Assembly (NCBI RefSeq): GCF_901000735.1
Contig: NC_081541.1
Location: 25,565,420 to 25,629,419 of the forward strand
DNA from: Corylus avellana
Taxonomy: Eukaryota > Streptophyta > Magnoliopsida > Fagales > Betulaceae
Direction: 5' to 3'
DNA: 64,000 bases
The position numbers were made by a program, and so were the translations under genes. The notes beneath the pieces were generated by a model. The model did not search any database. It worked only from the letters and a program-made list of their open reading frames with translations, and was not told where the DNA came from. Positions 34,626 through 47,030 of this stretch are shown here, piece by piece (the first letter of the stretch is position 1; each line of letters starts with the position of its first letter).

Positions 34626-36505
34626 TGTAGCGCCCCAGAATTTTCAAAGCTATTTAAATAGATTACTTCGATAATGATGTTATTTTAATATCCATTGTAG
34701 CCAAGGATTTTAATTCTTGAGAAATTTATGGTGTTACAGAGAGTGGTAATTAAAGAATGGTAATTGGTGAAATAATAGGATAGTAAATGGTAGGAAGAAT
34801 TGTATGGGTAGGTAGAATAGTCAATGGTAGGTATAAGAAGGGTAGAATTTTGAATAAGAAGGTAGAATAGTCAATGGTAGGTATAATGAGAGTAGAATTT
34901 TGAAGAAGAAGGTAGAATAGTCAATGGTAGGTATAAGAAGGGTAGAATTTTAAATAAGAATGTAGAATAGTCAATTGTATGTATACTAAGTGGGTAGGTG
35001 GAATAGTAAATGAGGGTATAATTGTAAATTGAAGGTAGAATAGTATTTGATTTTCTCCTATAAATAGAGCTCTTCTCCTTCACAATTTCACTACTCCTAT
35101 CCCATCTCTTGCACATATTCTTCCTTCTTCCGCTTTTTACTCGGTCTTTCTTCTTTCTAAGAGTGTTTACTCAGAACAGAGAGAGAAAGGGCGAGACCAA
35201 GCGCTACAAGAAAGAAAGAACACAAGAGATAGCGGACTTTAGAAATTAGTTTCAAAAAATATACTAGTGGTGTTAGTCATATTGGAGCAACTGGATTCCT
35301 TCATACCACTTTTAGCTTCAGTCTAGAGGTAAGTAAATTCACTACCCCTTCTAAAATTACTTCATGTCATGCTATTTATTCATTCTTTAGTAAATTGTAA
35401 ATAATTATTTTATTTACGTATTATGAAGTTATGTTGCATGCATGAAGAATTTATAAAAGAATTATCTAGAAAGTTTTTATTTCTTTAAACGCTTTCTAAG
35501 TACAACAAGTTTATATTTGAAAAGGTTTCCATTTTGAGAAAAGAAAGTTGAGAAATGATGATGATTATAAGAAAGAAAAATGATGATAAACCCTCCTACA
35601 TGTTGCCTAAGATGCATCAAAAGAAGTACAAAGAAAAGTACAAGAGATGAGATAAATGTTTATGAAATGAGGGCACATGTATGGAGGAGAGTATTTTTGG
35701 CCCCAAGATAAGTAAGAATGAGAAGAGTTCGATACCGATACTCAGATGGAGGCGAAACCACTAAAGGAGGCTATGCAAGAAGGTGGTATTCCATCAACCA
35801 GACCGTTGAGTGCACCAAGAAAGAGTTAATTGACGATCGGGCATGGCTGTGGCCACAGTTCAGTGCCATGGTCGCAAGGACCCGCAACCCTCGTGCACAG
35901 GGGTAACAGTGTACATGGGCCCTATTATGAGAAAATGATACTATAATTTCAATGATGATATACTATGATGATTTACAAAGATGATTTATAATGATGTATT
36001 ATGATGATGATTTATAAAGATGATTTACAACGATGATTTATTACTAGATGTAATAGTATGTATATGTTACGGGAGATGCAACCGTACATACATATATTAT
36101 TGTGGCTAGAAGTATATTTATTTGCGAAAACGATTTTCAAAACTGAGAACAATGAGTAAAACTATTATTGGTTGTGGATTTTACTTGCTGGGCCCCTTTA
36201 GGCTCATTCAGTTTTATTTCTTGTTTTCAGGTAGAAAGGACGCTGGAATAGGAGGCCGGATCGGGGGCGGGAATAATTATTAATTTTCAAAGTCTTTTCA
36301 TATAAGTTATTGTAATAATATTCCGCAACTAAAGTTTAATGTTTTCTAATTTCGCTTGTAATAAAATCTCTTGAAGAATGTTTTATACATTTATAGTATC
36401 TTTTAAAATCAAGTACTCTGATAGACCGTATAGATCTTTGCAAAAATTTTTGTTGTAAAAGAAGAAAAGTGGCAACCTCAATCTTAACGGGCTGGGGATG
36501 TTACA
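34626..36505 (+). repeat. Full LTR, central copy (1880 bp)
   Basis: It begins TGTAGCGCCCCAG and ends GGGGATGTTACA. A purine tract precedes it, so it was once a 3' LTR; a primer-like site follows it, so it also serves as a 5' LTR. This is what a tandem LTR-internal-LTR-internal-LTR array would leave. Confidence 0.9.
35718..35906 (+). other. 62-codon open frame inside the LTR, kept in all three copies
   Basis: The product begins MRRVRYRYSDGGETT and ends ARTRNPRAQG. The same frame is open at 33384-33572 (minus, inverted copy) and 41098-41286 (plus). In the last copy a one-base loss and a one-base gain about 25 bases apart alter the middle but restore the frame. I do not recognise the peptide. 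It may be chance in young repeats. Confidence 0.5.
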
Positions 36506-39500
36506 ATTAACTTGGTAACAAAATGGTTTTATGGATTTAGGTTGTGAGACAAATTGTGTAAGTGACTTGGTAACGAATGGTCTTATGGATGTCGGTGGTG
36601 AAATGATTCTTGAACTGAATTAATGATATAAGAGTTTATATGAGTTTTTGGTAATGGCTAAGGTTTGGTTGATGACAATAATGATACTATGATTGATGTT
36701 ATAATATATGGATTGATGAATAAGAATTACGTAGTGGCATGAAGTGAATGCCTAAGTATTGCAGGGATAAATGCAAATGAGGTATACCCTAGAATCTATA
36801 AGATATTTTGATATATAAATTTGTGGTTTAAGGATTTTGATATTTTCAAATGATTGTGATGACTTTAAGGTACAATTCATGAAATCTTTGAGGTGATTCT
36901 TAGAATTTGAGGTGTTAGGTTTTTTGTAATTGAGGTAAATTATATTGAAGTGATGCTTAAAGTTTTGAGGATGAATTGGTGCGCCTAGGTTGTGGATAAT
37001 ATTTAAATTTTGAGGAATTAGTGGATATGGAATTATGAGAATTTTAGTTACATGCCAAAGCTTTTGATATAATTTTCTTTTACTAAGTAAAGATAATGGA
37101 TTATTATTCCTGAGGTAATTTGAAGCATAAAGGTAAGAGTTGAAAGACAATATAATATAGTGATATAATATAGTGACATGATCTAAATTTCTCTTATAAG
37201 ATATATGTTCAATGATATTAAGGTATTTTAGAGGTTGATAACATGTGATGGTGCATACTTAGATGTTTTATTGAGTGATTAACTTGTTAAACAGATTGTT
37301 TGTTTAAAGGAAGTTATTACAATGACATGATGATTATATAATGATTATTGAATGAGTACTGAATGATTACGAAAAGAAATGTTTGGAGAACAAGCTCCTT
37401 ATAATATTACATACCAGTGTCCATAAAAAAATAAAAAAAATAAAAATAAAATAAATAAATAAATAAAGGAATTTGTTGCATAAAGAGACATGTGGTAATG
37501 ATGAGCAGATGATTCCTCAGAGCTACTCCAGGAAGATTATTTCTGCACAAAGAAAACCTAGTATGAGCAGAATCGTATATATTTATATAATTGAATTATC
37601 AAAGGGAATATTTATTTCTAATGAGGTACCTGACTAGAGCGTGTGCGGAGAGACTTGCAACACCCCTGAACATCGATCCGGAGTTTTTTCGTGCTGTCGC
37701 TGGAGACGTTCGGTATTCTTCTCCATTTCTAGCACCTTTGGTCCCAAGTATTCTGCGTAAGATAACATCATCTTTTTCAGCTGAGTATTCTCCTGCTTCG
37801 AATCCACGTGCTTTCGTTTGTAGTATTTGAGCAGTCGCTGTAAGACCCCAATTTGGTTTCTTGAGACTTTCAGCTCAACATTTCAGGCACTCAAACATTG
37901 TGCCATGTCAGAAACTGAAGCAGCACCTTGGATACTGAATGCCAATGAATTACTAATAGCATCAGTATCCGACCTATCAGCTAAGAATGTTTGATCCCGT
38001 GGAATTACAAAACCTTTGGCCACTGCCACAGCAGTAGAATCATGGAGCATGACAGAATCGTGAATAGTGATAGGACGATTGTCAAAGACAAAAGTTGGCT
38101 ACCATACGTCAGGATATGCAGCAAGTTCATTAGGGTGTGTAACAGGTACGACGGGATGTATAGCACACACTTCAGGGGGAACAACAGGCATATCCGGTTG
38201 CACGTTAGGCATAACAATAGGTTGTGTTACATGAGCAACATTCAAACCGATGTTGTTAACGGATGATGATGATGCTCCCATATTTAGGAGAGTAAGGAAA
38301 AATAGTTGAGAATACGAAGAATTTGGGAGAGATGAAGTATTGAGAAGAGACTGAGCGTCAGAAACTGAAGAGATTTTTTTGAAGTTTCTGGAAGCAGCAA
38401 ACGAGTGGCTTTAAAGAAATTTTTCACTTCAGGTGAAATAAACAGCAAACAACAAAGCGTTAGGCGACCTCGAGCCGCGAAGAATTTTTGTCAAAAGATC
38501 CCGTTGAAGTAGGATCTAGTCTCCTGTCATAAATTCGACTGAGCTCATTTTTTTCAAACTTACTGTTCACTCAACGACTTTGGATTCCATGCGTGGGCAA
38601 TTGTCATGCCAACACGCACCACACGCGCTCATTCATTATCCAAAAATCCTTCCTATAAATTCATACCTCTTTCTCCATTGCAACACATGCCTTCTGATCA
38701 TACCCTTTCACCTGAGATCTTCTGCTAATAGCCTTCCATATAATGAAAGCTCGACTTTTCTCCTAGTTGAGCGTATCCTCAAGAGAAAAATGCAGCATCA
38801 CGACTTGATTCACAAACCCAACACCTTATACTCTCAGTAGTAAACCATTGAAGCAAGATTATCGTTGATCATGTCCTGAGGAAGCAAGATTATCCTTGAT
38901 CATGCTTCTCAGGCTAAATATCTCTCTATTCTTCAAGTCTTCGTACATGACAAAGGAGAGAGAGCATCCGATGTGGGTATTTTGAAAGTCTCGGAAATGA
39001 GTCACATGCACATCATGTCCTGAAATGTTTATCAAATCTTCATCTCTGGAAAACAACAAGACTATCTTTCTCTCTTTTCTCTTCTTGACCTTGCAAGACC
39101 CAAGGGAGAGAAATTATAACATGAGTGTTTTGGGACTTCCAGCTTGGAAACTTACCCATATCCTACTTTGCTTGCTTATCAATTTCATCTCTAGAACGCA
39201 GCAAAGCACATCATATATTAGTCAAGAGTGGATGAGAATCTTACATTTGATGTAATCGTGTATTTCATTTGAGTTGAAATCATAATTACGAGTTTCTTTT
39301 GCTGAGTTATGATTTATCAAGTAAAGATGTAGTACAGGGAGATTTTCGCTGATATTATAGCATCGACACAAAAGTTGGGATGAGAAAATAGAAACAGTTG
39401 TGTATTTAGAATGAATCGAATTATGATGTCACTTTTGAGGTATATTCATGTAATGATGTTTTTTGGAAAATATAAACTGTAGAATGTTGGTGCTATTTAG

Positions 39501-40040
39501 TTTTACAGGTTTATGATGGTGAGAAGTTAATAATTATTAGAGCATCATATTAAAATTCCGTATGCATGAGTTGGAATACAGAGATACTAAAGAAAATATA
39601 GGCATGGATGATTTTTACACCTTTTTGATTAGATTGATTAAATTAGATTGAGAAAATTATTGCAGGCTTGCAAGGAGGACTATGATGTTTGGAGGTATAG
39701 ACTATTGATCACATGATTTATTAATTTGATGTTTAAACCTTGACTGTAGACTGTTGATGAATAATTTGTTTGTTGTTATTGAGGTTGGAAAAAAAAATGG
39801 AAAAGATTTTGAAGTAAGATTTTAGTGTGAACTGGTGAATGATTGCAGAAATCGAAACTTTAGACTGTGAATAAGATTTACTCCTAGAAGAAGGAGATGG
39901 AATTTCAATATGATAAAAGAGAGTAGGCTCTGATGAAGGATTGAAAAGAATATTTTAAATCTGAGACACTCAATTTGAAGATTGGACGATAATTTATAGG
40001 CTTTAATTTCGAGGACGAAATTCCAATAAGGAGGGAAGAT
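36506..40040 (+). other. Non-coding internal region of the LARD
   Basis: The LTR is followed by ATTAACTTGGTAAC, in which only TTGGTA of the usual tRNA-Met primer match survives. A related 40-base segment repeats at about 36555, so initiation there is doubtful. AT-rich sequence follows, then an antisense frame (37634-38281), a plus-strand stretch with TATA-like CCTATAAATT at 38649, and at the end the purine tract next to the 3' LTR. No gag-pol remnant is visible on either strand. Confidence 0.7.
37634..38281 (-). pseudogene. Decayed antisense reading frame inside the LARD
   Basis: One minus-strand frame runs 215 codons from an ATG at 38281 (MGASSSSVNNIG) to a TAG at 37634, with just two internal stops (TAG at 38099, TGA at 37883) and no frameshift. 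The first 60 residues are rich in Pro and Val. The middle reads DTDAISNSLAFSIQGAASVSD. The last 80 are Leu/Lys/Glu-rich with heptad-like spacing, suggesting a coiled coil (QIGVLQRLLKYY, ENTQLKKMML). Pyrimidine-rich sequence upstream of the ATG looks like a plant 5' untranslated leader. It is antisense to the retroelement. Antisense extra frames are known in some plant Ty3-gypsy lineages; the family here is not identified. Confidence 0.6.
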
Positions 40041-41934
40041 TGTAGCGCCCTAGAATTTTCAAAGCTATTTAAATAGATTATTTCGATAATGATGTTATTT
40101 TAATATCCATTGTAGCTAAAGATTTTAATTCTTGGGAAATTTATGGTGTTACAGAGAGTGGTAATTAAATAATGGTAATTGGTGAAATAATAGGATAGTA
40201 AATGGTAGGAAAAATTGTATGGGTAGGTAGAATAGTAAAGGTAGAATAGTTAATGATAGGTATAAAGAGGGTAGAATTTTGAATAAAAATGTAGAATAGT
40301 CAATGGTAGGTATAAGGATGGTAGAATTTTAAATAAGAATGTAGAATAGTCAATTGTAGGTATACTAAGTGGGTAGGTGGAACAGTAAAATGAGAGTATA
40401 ATTGTAAATTGAAGGTAGAATAGTTTTGATTTTCTCCTATAAATAGAGCTCTTCTCCTTCACAATTTCACTACTCCTATCCCATCTCTTGCACATATTCT
40501 TCATTCTTCCGCTTTTTACTCGGTCTTTCTTCTTTCTAAGAGTGTTTACTCAGAACAGAGAGAGAAAGGACGAGACAAAGCGCTACAAGAAAGAAAGAAC
40601 ACAAGAGATAGCGGACTTTAGAAATTAGTTTCAAAAGATATACTAGTGGTGTTAGTCAAATTGAAGCGACTAGATTCCTTCAGACCACTTTTAGCTTCAG
40701 TCTAGAGGTAAGTAAATTCACTACCCCTTCTAAAATTATTTCATGTCATGCTATTTATTCATTCTTTAGTAAATTGTAAATGATTATTTTATTTACGGAT
40801 TATGAAGTTATGTTGCATGCATGAAAGATTTCTAAAAAAATTATCCAGAAAGTTTATATTTATTTAAACGCTTTTTAAGTACAACAAGTTTATATTTGAA
40901 AAGGTTTTCATTTTGAGAAAAAAAAGTTGAGAAATGATGATGATTATAAGAAAGAAAAATGATGATAAACCCTCCTACATGTTGCCCTAAGATGCCTCAA
41001 AAGAAGTACAAAGAAAAGTACAAGAGATGAGATAAATGTTTATAAAATGAAGGCACATGTATGGAGGAGATTATTTTTGGCTCCAAGATAAGTAAGAATG
41101 AGAAGAGTTCGGTACCGATACTCGGATGGCGGCGAAACCACTGAAGGAGGCTATGCCAAAAGGTGGTATTCCATCAACAGACCGTTGAGTGCACCAAGAA
41201 AAGAGTTAATTGACGGTCGGGCATGGCTGAGGCCACAATTCAGTGCCATGGTCATAAGGACCCGCAACCCTCGTACACATGGGTAATAGTGTACAGGGGC
41301 CCTAATATGAGAAAATGATGATATGATTTCAAAAATGATATACTGTGATGATTTACAATGATGATTTACAACGATGATTTACAACGATGATTTACAACGA
41401 TGATTTATAACGATGATATACTATGATGATTTATAATGATGCATTATGATGATGATGATTTATTACTAGATGTAATAGTATGTATATGATACGGGAGATG
41501 GAACCGTACATACATGTATTATTATGGCTGGATGTATATTTATTTGTGAAAACGATTTTCAAAACTGAGAATAAGGAGTAAAATTATTTGTGGTTGTGGA
41601 TTTTACTTACTGGGCCCCCTTTGGGCTCATTCAGTTTTATATCTTGTTTTTAGGTAAAAATGACGCTGGAATAGGAGGCCGGAATGGGGGCGAGAATAAT
41701 TATTAATTTTCAAAGTCTTTTCATATAAGTTATTGTAATAATATGATATTCCGCAACTAAAGTTTAATGTTTTCTAATTTCGCTTGTAATAAAATCTCTT
41801 GAAGAATGTTTTATACATTTATCGTATCATTTTAAAATCAAGTACTCTGATGGACCTTATAGATCTTTGCAAAAAATTTTGTTGTAAAATAAGAAAAGTG
41901 GCAAACTCAGTTTTAACGGGCTGGGGATGTTACA
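40041..41934 (+). repeat. 3' LTR of the LARD (1894 bp)
   Basis: TGTAGCGCCCTAG to GGGGATGTTACA, co-linear with 34626-36505 with scattered substitutions and a longer ATGATTTACAACG array around 41340-41460. Confidence 0.92.
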
Positions 41935-41939
41935 AGTAA

Positions 41940-42738
41940 TTTCAAAAATCTTATAAAAAAAAAATTGAAGAAAAACAAAAACTTGATTAAGGATATGAAA
42001 AAATTATCTCAGGCATTTTACAAGCAACTTCACCAAAAAAAAAAAAAAAAAAGCCTTAAATTACAAATGATAGAAATGCAAACGAACAAAGAGATCAAGT
42101 TTACATAAATTACCAAAATACAACTCAAATTACAACATTGTAAGTGTAAAGTGTCTACATAAAACAATCTAGGTTGCCACGCTGCATTCTGCGAAAAAAA
42201 ATGTGTTAGATGTTTTTACTCCTATGCATGTTTCATCAAAGTTCTTTAACCTTAATAAAGATGTCAATGGAGCTTTATCACTTAAGATTTATCTAGACAG
42301 ATCAATTAAGAGATAAGACAAACTTTGCAAGTAGCAATTTAGCACGGTCCTTTAAGGGATTATTATAAAACCATATCGTTAAAAACAAGGGTGGATAGAA
42401 TGAATATAAGTTGAGGCTTGAGTCAAATCATATAGCTAAACACAAAGATAACAAAGTCTAAAGTAAAACCTGTAGTAAAATGTGATCCACATCAAATTAA
42501 AGTGATTAAATGCCCAAAACAACAAATGTTACTATGTTGGTAACAAATGGTCTTTGTCTTAAACTAGATTTTCCATATGCTTGAGTAGAACCACCATCAA
42601 TGAGACTGACTATATTCATGACAATGTAAATAGCAAGCTTAGCACTTAGGAGCTAAACTTTTGATAAAAAACATGATGTAAAGCAAAGATAGAGAAAGCC
42701 AAAAAGGTTTTCTAGCGAATGTGGAAAAATTGATGAAA

Positions 42739-42776
<38 letters not shown>

Positions 42777-42865
42777 GTATATATGAAAACACAAGGAACA
42801 CAACTTATACTATCAATACAACAAAATAGAACATAACATAAGAAATGAAAGCACATATATAGGGA
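41940..42865. other. Intergenic AT-rich DNA with a CA microsatellite
   Basis: 42741-42773 holds about 16 CA units. Nothing else is recognised. Confidence 0.55.
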
Positions 42866-43039
42866 GAAAATACAACAAATCAACCTGTAACTATGGTTCC
42901 TCTTGTTTTTTTTTTTTTTATTATTATGGGGTTAGGAGTGGGAATATTGCCTATGAAAGAAGCAAATACAAAAGACTTTCAAAGTTTGGAATGAATTTGT
43001 TTCTATTGAAGCTAGTGGAGTAAAAAAAATCACAGTATA

Positions 43040-45073
43040 ATTGGTGTAAAAGATTGTTTTATGATGGTAAATCAAGTACTACTTCAACACTTAGTAGGCA
43101 TTTGGGTGAGTGTGTCAAATATAGAAAGTTCAACGACAACAAGAAGTAAAAGACTAACAGTTGATCCTAGTGATTCTAATGGTGTAGACACCTTGTCAAA
43201 TTTCACTTTTAATAAGAAGAATGTTAGAGAACTTGCTGCTCAAATGATATTATTTCACGAATATCCTTTCAATATTATGGAGCACGAATTTTTTAACAAA
43301 TTTACGAGGGCATGCACACCCCACTGGAAAAAGATTACTCATGCAATTGTAAAGAATGATTGCATTACTACATACAACAATGGAAATAAGAAGTTGAAAA
43401 CACTTCTAAGTGGGGTTGACAAGGTTAACATCACCACTTATATGTGGATCTCTTCACAAAAAGTGTCATATATGGTGGTCACTTGCCACTTTGTAGACTT
43501 TGATTGGTTCATTCAGAAGTAAATTTTGAACTTTAGCAACGTACTTCCTCCACATACCGGTGTTATTATTGCTGATGCACTACGATAATATTGTTGATTG
43601 GGGCATTGAAGATAAGGTATTTACAATAATTGTTAATAATGCAAAAGCAAATGATTCTGCCATTATAATCATTAAAGATGATTTTGAGTTGAGGTATATT
43701 TTGAATATTGGGGGTCGGTTGTTTCATATGTGGTGTTGTGCGTATGTTACCAACTTGTTAGTGCAAGAAAAACTTGCAAAAATTGAGGACAATATTAATT
43801 ATATCCGGCGGGATATCAAGTATTTAGTGCCTTCTGAGGGAAGGCTGAGGGAATTTAGTGATATAGCAAAACAATTGCATTTTTTTGTTTTTTTGCAAGA
43901 AAGGATTTTAGATGTCCTCACGCATTAGAATAGCACTTACATGATGTTGGTAACGGGCATAGGGTTCAAAGAAGTGTTCCCAAGGTACTATCGAGTTGAT
44001 TCGATTTTTCAGTGGGTGGTAAGTCTTGAATAATGGGACAAGGTAGAGAATGTGAATAAGCTTTTGGCAATTTCAGTGAAGTCACCAATATTGTATCAAT
44101 AAGTAATTACCCTACATCAAATTTTTTTCTACCTGAGGTCTGGAGGATAAAATAAATACTGAGTATAAAGTGTATAGATATGAATGAATACATAAGATTA
44201 GGCCTGGGTATCGGTCAAAACGGTCCGGTTTTGGCTTTTGTCGGTTATTAACCGATAATTTTCGGTTAAACGGTTTATTAACCGATATCGACCAATAAGA
44301 ATTTTAACCGAAATTATCGGTTATAACGGTACACGGTTAAACGGTTCGATTAAACCGGTTAACCGATTTAACCGTGGGCTTTATATTGATTTATTTTGTT
44401 GGACCAAAAATGAGTTTTTTTGACTTTTGAGAGCCCAAATACTTTTTGTTGGGACCCAAATATTTGTTTTTTGAGCGAAAAATTGACACTTTTTTATATT
44501 GATCGACCATAACTTTTTTTTTTTTTTTTTTTTTATATTATAAAATACATTTTTCCAAAGTAAATGGACTAATTAACATAATGAATGCTAATTAGATTAA
44601 CAAAACTAGTTAATGAAAAATGCTTTCACCAAAGGCAAAGAATCTCATCCAATGCCATCACTAAAAAAATAATCAAACCTACCCAAACCCGAATTAAGAT
44701 AAGGTTACATATGTATATATATAATCCCAAAACTACGTCGTTTTGGCATCCCTACTTAACGGTTTATATCGGTTAAACGGTTAACCGATATGAAATTTCT
44801 AACCGGACCGAACTGAACCGATAAGCATACTGGTATAAAAAATTTAACCAATAAGGATATTGGTATATCGGTTACGGTTAATATCGGTTTGGTCGAAACC
44901 GATACACGGCCGGTAATTGGTAACCGGTTAATTTGCCCACCCCTACATAAGATCAACGCCGGGTAAAGTCACTGAAAAATTTGATAAGTATTGGGGTGAA
45001 TGCAATCTATTGATGTCCTAAGCTATTGTGTTGGATCCAAGATACAAGATAAAGTTGATCAATTTATGTTTTG
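43040..45073 (+). pseudogene. hAT-family transposase fragment, left arm
   Basis: Relevant blocks are VRELAAQMILFHEYPFNIME, NKFTRACTPHWKKITHA, LKTLLSGVDKVNITTYMW, FTIIVNNAKANDSA and LRYILNIGGRLFHMWCCAYV, the order of plant RICESLEEPER-like hAT proteins. The BED zinc finger at the N terminus is degraded (LLQHLVGIW remains of the TLSRHL motif). Stops and shifts occur after 43522 and 43928. A hAT MITE (44199-44945) splits the DUF4413-like region, after which the frame resumes for about 40 codons. Confidence 0.8.
44199..44945. mobile_element. hAT-type MITE with CGGTTAACCG motifs (747 bp)
   Basis: Ends TAGGCCTGGGTA and, inverted, TAGGGGTGGGCA. The 8-bp duplication CATAAGAT is exact (44191-44198 and 44946-44953). 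The interior is rich in GGTTAAACGG and its complement and has a T run at 44514-44533. It inserted into the hAT transposase fragment after that fragment was in place. Confidence 0.93.
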
Positions 45074-46650
45074 CACTAGCATTTTCTACTGCAATTTGTT
45101 GCAAGATGGATGAATTATGAACCGAGACATATACCTCATACAACTCATGCAGAACAGAGAGCACATTATCAATGTACATATAAGCTTCAAGCCCCTGATA
45201 AATTAGAAGAAAACAGAAATTGATCAACTTCATCTTGGATTTTGTATCCAACACAGTAGCTAAGAACATCGATAAATTGCATTCATCCCAATACTTATCA
45301 AATTTGTCAGTCATTTTAATCGCCACTGATCTTATGTATTCATTATTATCCATACATTTTATACTCAATATTTCTTTCATCCTATAGACCATAGGTAGAA
45401 AAAGATTTAATGTATGGTAATCACTTCCAAATACAATATTGGTGGCTTCATTGAAAATTGCCAAAAGCTTATTAACATTCTCTACATTGTCGCATTGTTC
45501 ACGACTAACCATTAAATGTAAAGCCTAATCAACTCAATGGTATTTAAGGAACACTTCTTTGAACCGTATGACAGTCGCCAACATCATGTAAGTGCTGTTA
45601 CAATGCGTGGGGACATCTAACATTGGTTTCTTGCAAAGAAAATGCAATCATTTTGCTATATCACTGAATTCCTTCAGCCATCCCTCAAAATCCACTAAAT
45701 ACTTGATACCCTGTCAGACATAATTAGTAATGTCTCCAATTATTGCAAGCCATGCTTACACCAATAAGTTGGTAACATGTGCACAACACCGCATGTGAAA
45801 CAACCAACCCCTAATAGGCAAAGTATACCTCAACTCAAAATCATCTTTAATGATTATAATGGCAAAATCATTTGCTTTTGCATTATTAACAATTATTGTA
45901 AATATCTTATCTTTAACACCTCAATCAACAAAATACTTTCGTAATGCATCAACAATAACAACACCGGTATGCAAAGGAGGTACGTTACAAAAGTTCAAAA
46001 TTCATTTATGAATGAACCAATCAGAGTCCACAAAGTGGCAACTAACCACCATATATGACACTTTTTGTGAAGAGGTCTACATATCAGTAATGTTGAAAAC
46101 ATTGTCAACCCCACTTAAAAGTGTTTTCAACTTCTTATTTTCATTATTGTATGTAGTAATGCAATTATTCTTTACAGTTGCACGAGTAATCTTTTTCCAG
46201 TGGGGTGTGCATGCCCTTGTGAACTTGCTAAAAAGTTTGTGCTCCATAATATTGAAAGGATATTCGTGGAATAATACCATTTGAGCAACAAGTTCTCTAA
46301 CCTTTTTCTCATTAAAAGTGAAATTTGACAAGCCTACACCATCAATATCACTAGGATCAAATGTCAGAGTCTTTCGCTTCTTGTTATCGTTGAACTTCCC
46401 ATATTTGACACACTTACCCAAATGCCTACTAAGTGTTGAAGTAGTATTTGTTTAACGAACAAAAAACAACCTTTTACACCATTTACACTGTGATTTTTTT
46501 TACTTCATTAACTTCAATAGAAACAAAGTCATTCCAAACTTTGGAAGTCTTCTGCCTTCACTTCTTTTCAAAGGTAATATTCCCACTCCCAACCCCAAAT
46601 TAACAATAATAAGAAGAACCATAGTTACGGGTTGATCTGTTGTATTTTCA
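45074..46650 (-). pseudogene. hAT-family transposase fragment, right arm
   Basis: This inverted copy is less disrupted at its N end. It has STLSRHLGKCVKYGKF (last half of a BED zinc finger), then VRELVAQMVLFHEYPFNIME and SKFTRACTPHWKKITRA. After several stops it keeps a 164-codon open stretch (45018-45512) with NVENVNKLLAIFNEATNIVF, MKEILSIKCMDNNEYIRS and MTDKFDKYWDECN, the DUF4413-like part. The dimerisation domain is missing. Confidence 0.8.
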
Positions 46651-46964
46651 CTGCTACCATCCCACCATATCTTAGTTGCAACATTAGAAGTCAACCGAGT
46701 GTTGTGACACTTGAAGAGAACTAGAGTTTACATCTTTACCTTCAACCATTATGACTTTTTTGAGATGATAGACTATTCAGATTCAGATTTTATTGGTTGC
46801 TTGGATGTTTTAAGATTGTTATGTTAAGAGTACTATTTTGGAAAAGTACTAATGTTTTTTTTAGTAAGAAGACAAATTTTGTAGCTTGTTATGTAGCTTC
46901 AAATCAGGCTATTTGGTTATAGAGTTTTATGGATTATAAGTTAATGGTTTCATTTTTATGCTAA

Positions 46965-47030
<66 letters not shown>

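Larger units (their letters stand above)
32623..41934 (+). mobile_element. Rearranged Ty3-gypsy (Tekay/Del-like) LARD with three LTR copies (9.3 kb)
   Basis: The duplication AGTAA lies at 32618-32622 and 41935-41939. In order: LTR bases 1 to about 640 (32623-33264), an inverted LTR segment (about 33265-34560), the last 65 bases of an internal region with purine tract (34561-34625), a full LTR (34626-36505), a 3.5-kb internal region, and a full LTR (40041-41934). The TTTCGAGGACGAAATT tract before the LTRs and the TGTARCGCCC start are typical of plant Tekay/Del chromoviruses. No gag, protease, reverse transcriptase, integrase or chromodomain is seen, so it must have been mobilised in trans. Confidence 0.88.
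42866..46650. mobile_element. hAT transposase remnant arranged as a fold-back of two facing copies
   Basis: The left arm (42866-45073, plus) and right arm (45074-46650, minus) are inverted copies, from GAAAATACAACA...CTATGGTT at the outer ends to the hAT core at the centre. Without the 747-bp insertion in the left arm the arms are about 1.46 and 1.58 kb. Both stop before the C-terminal dimerisation domain. No terminal inverted repeats of the parent element are identified. Confidence 0.82.

Noticed and set aside
36752..37150. 132-codon minus-strand frame inside the LARD
   Set aside because: Asn/Ile/Leu-rich translation of AT-rich DNA, without motif or leader; less credible than the frame at 37634-38281.
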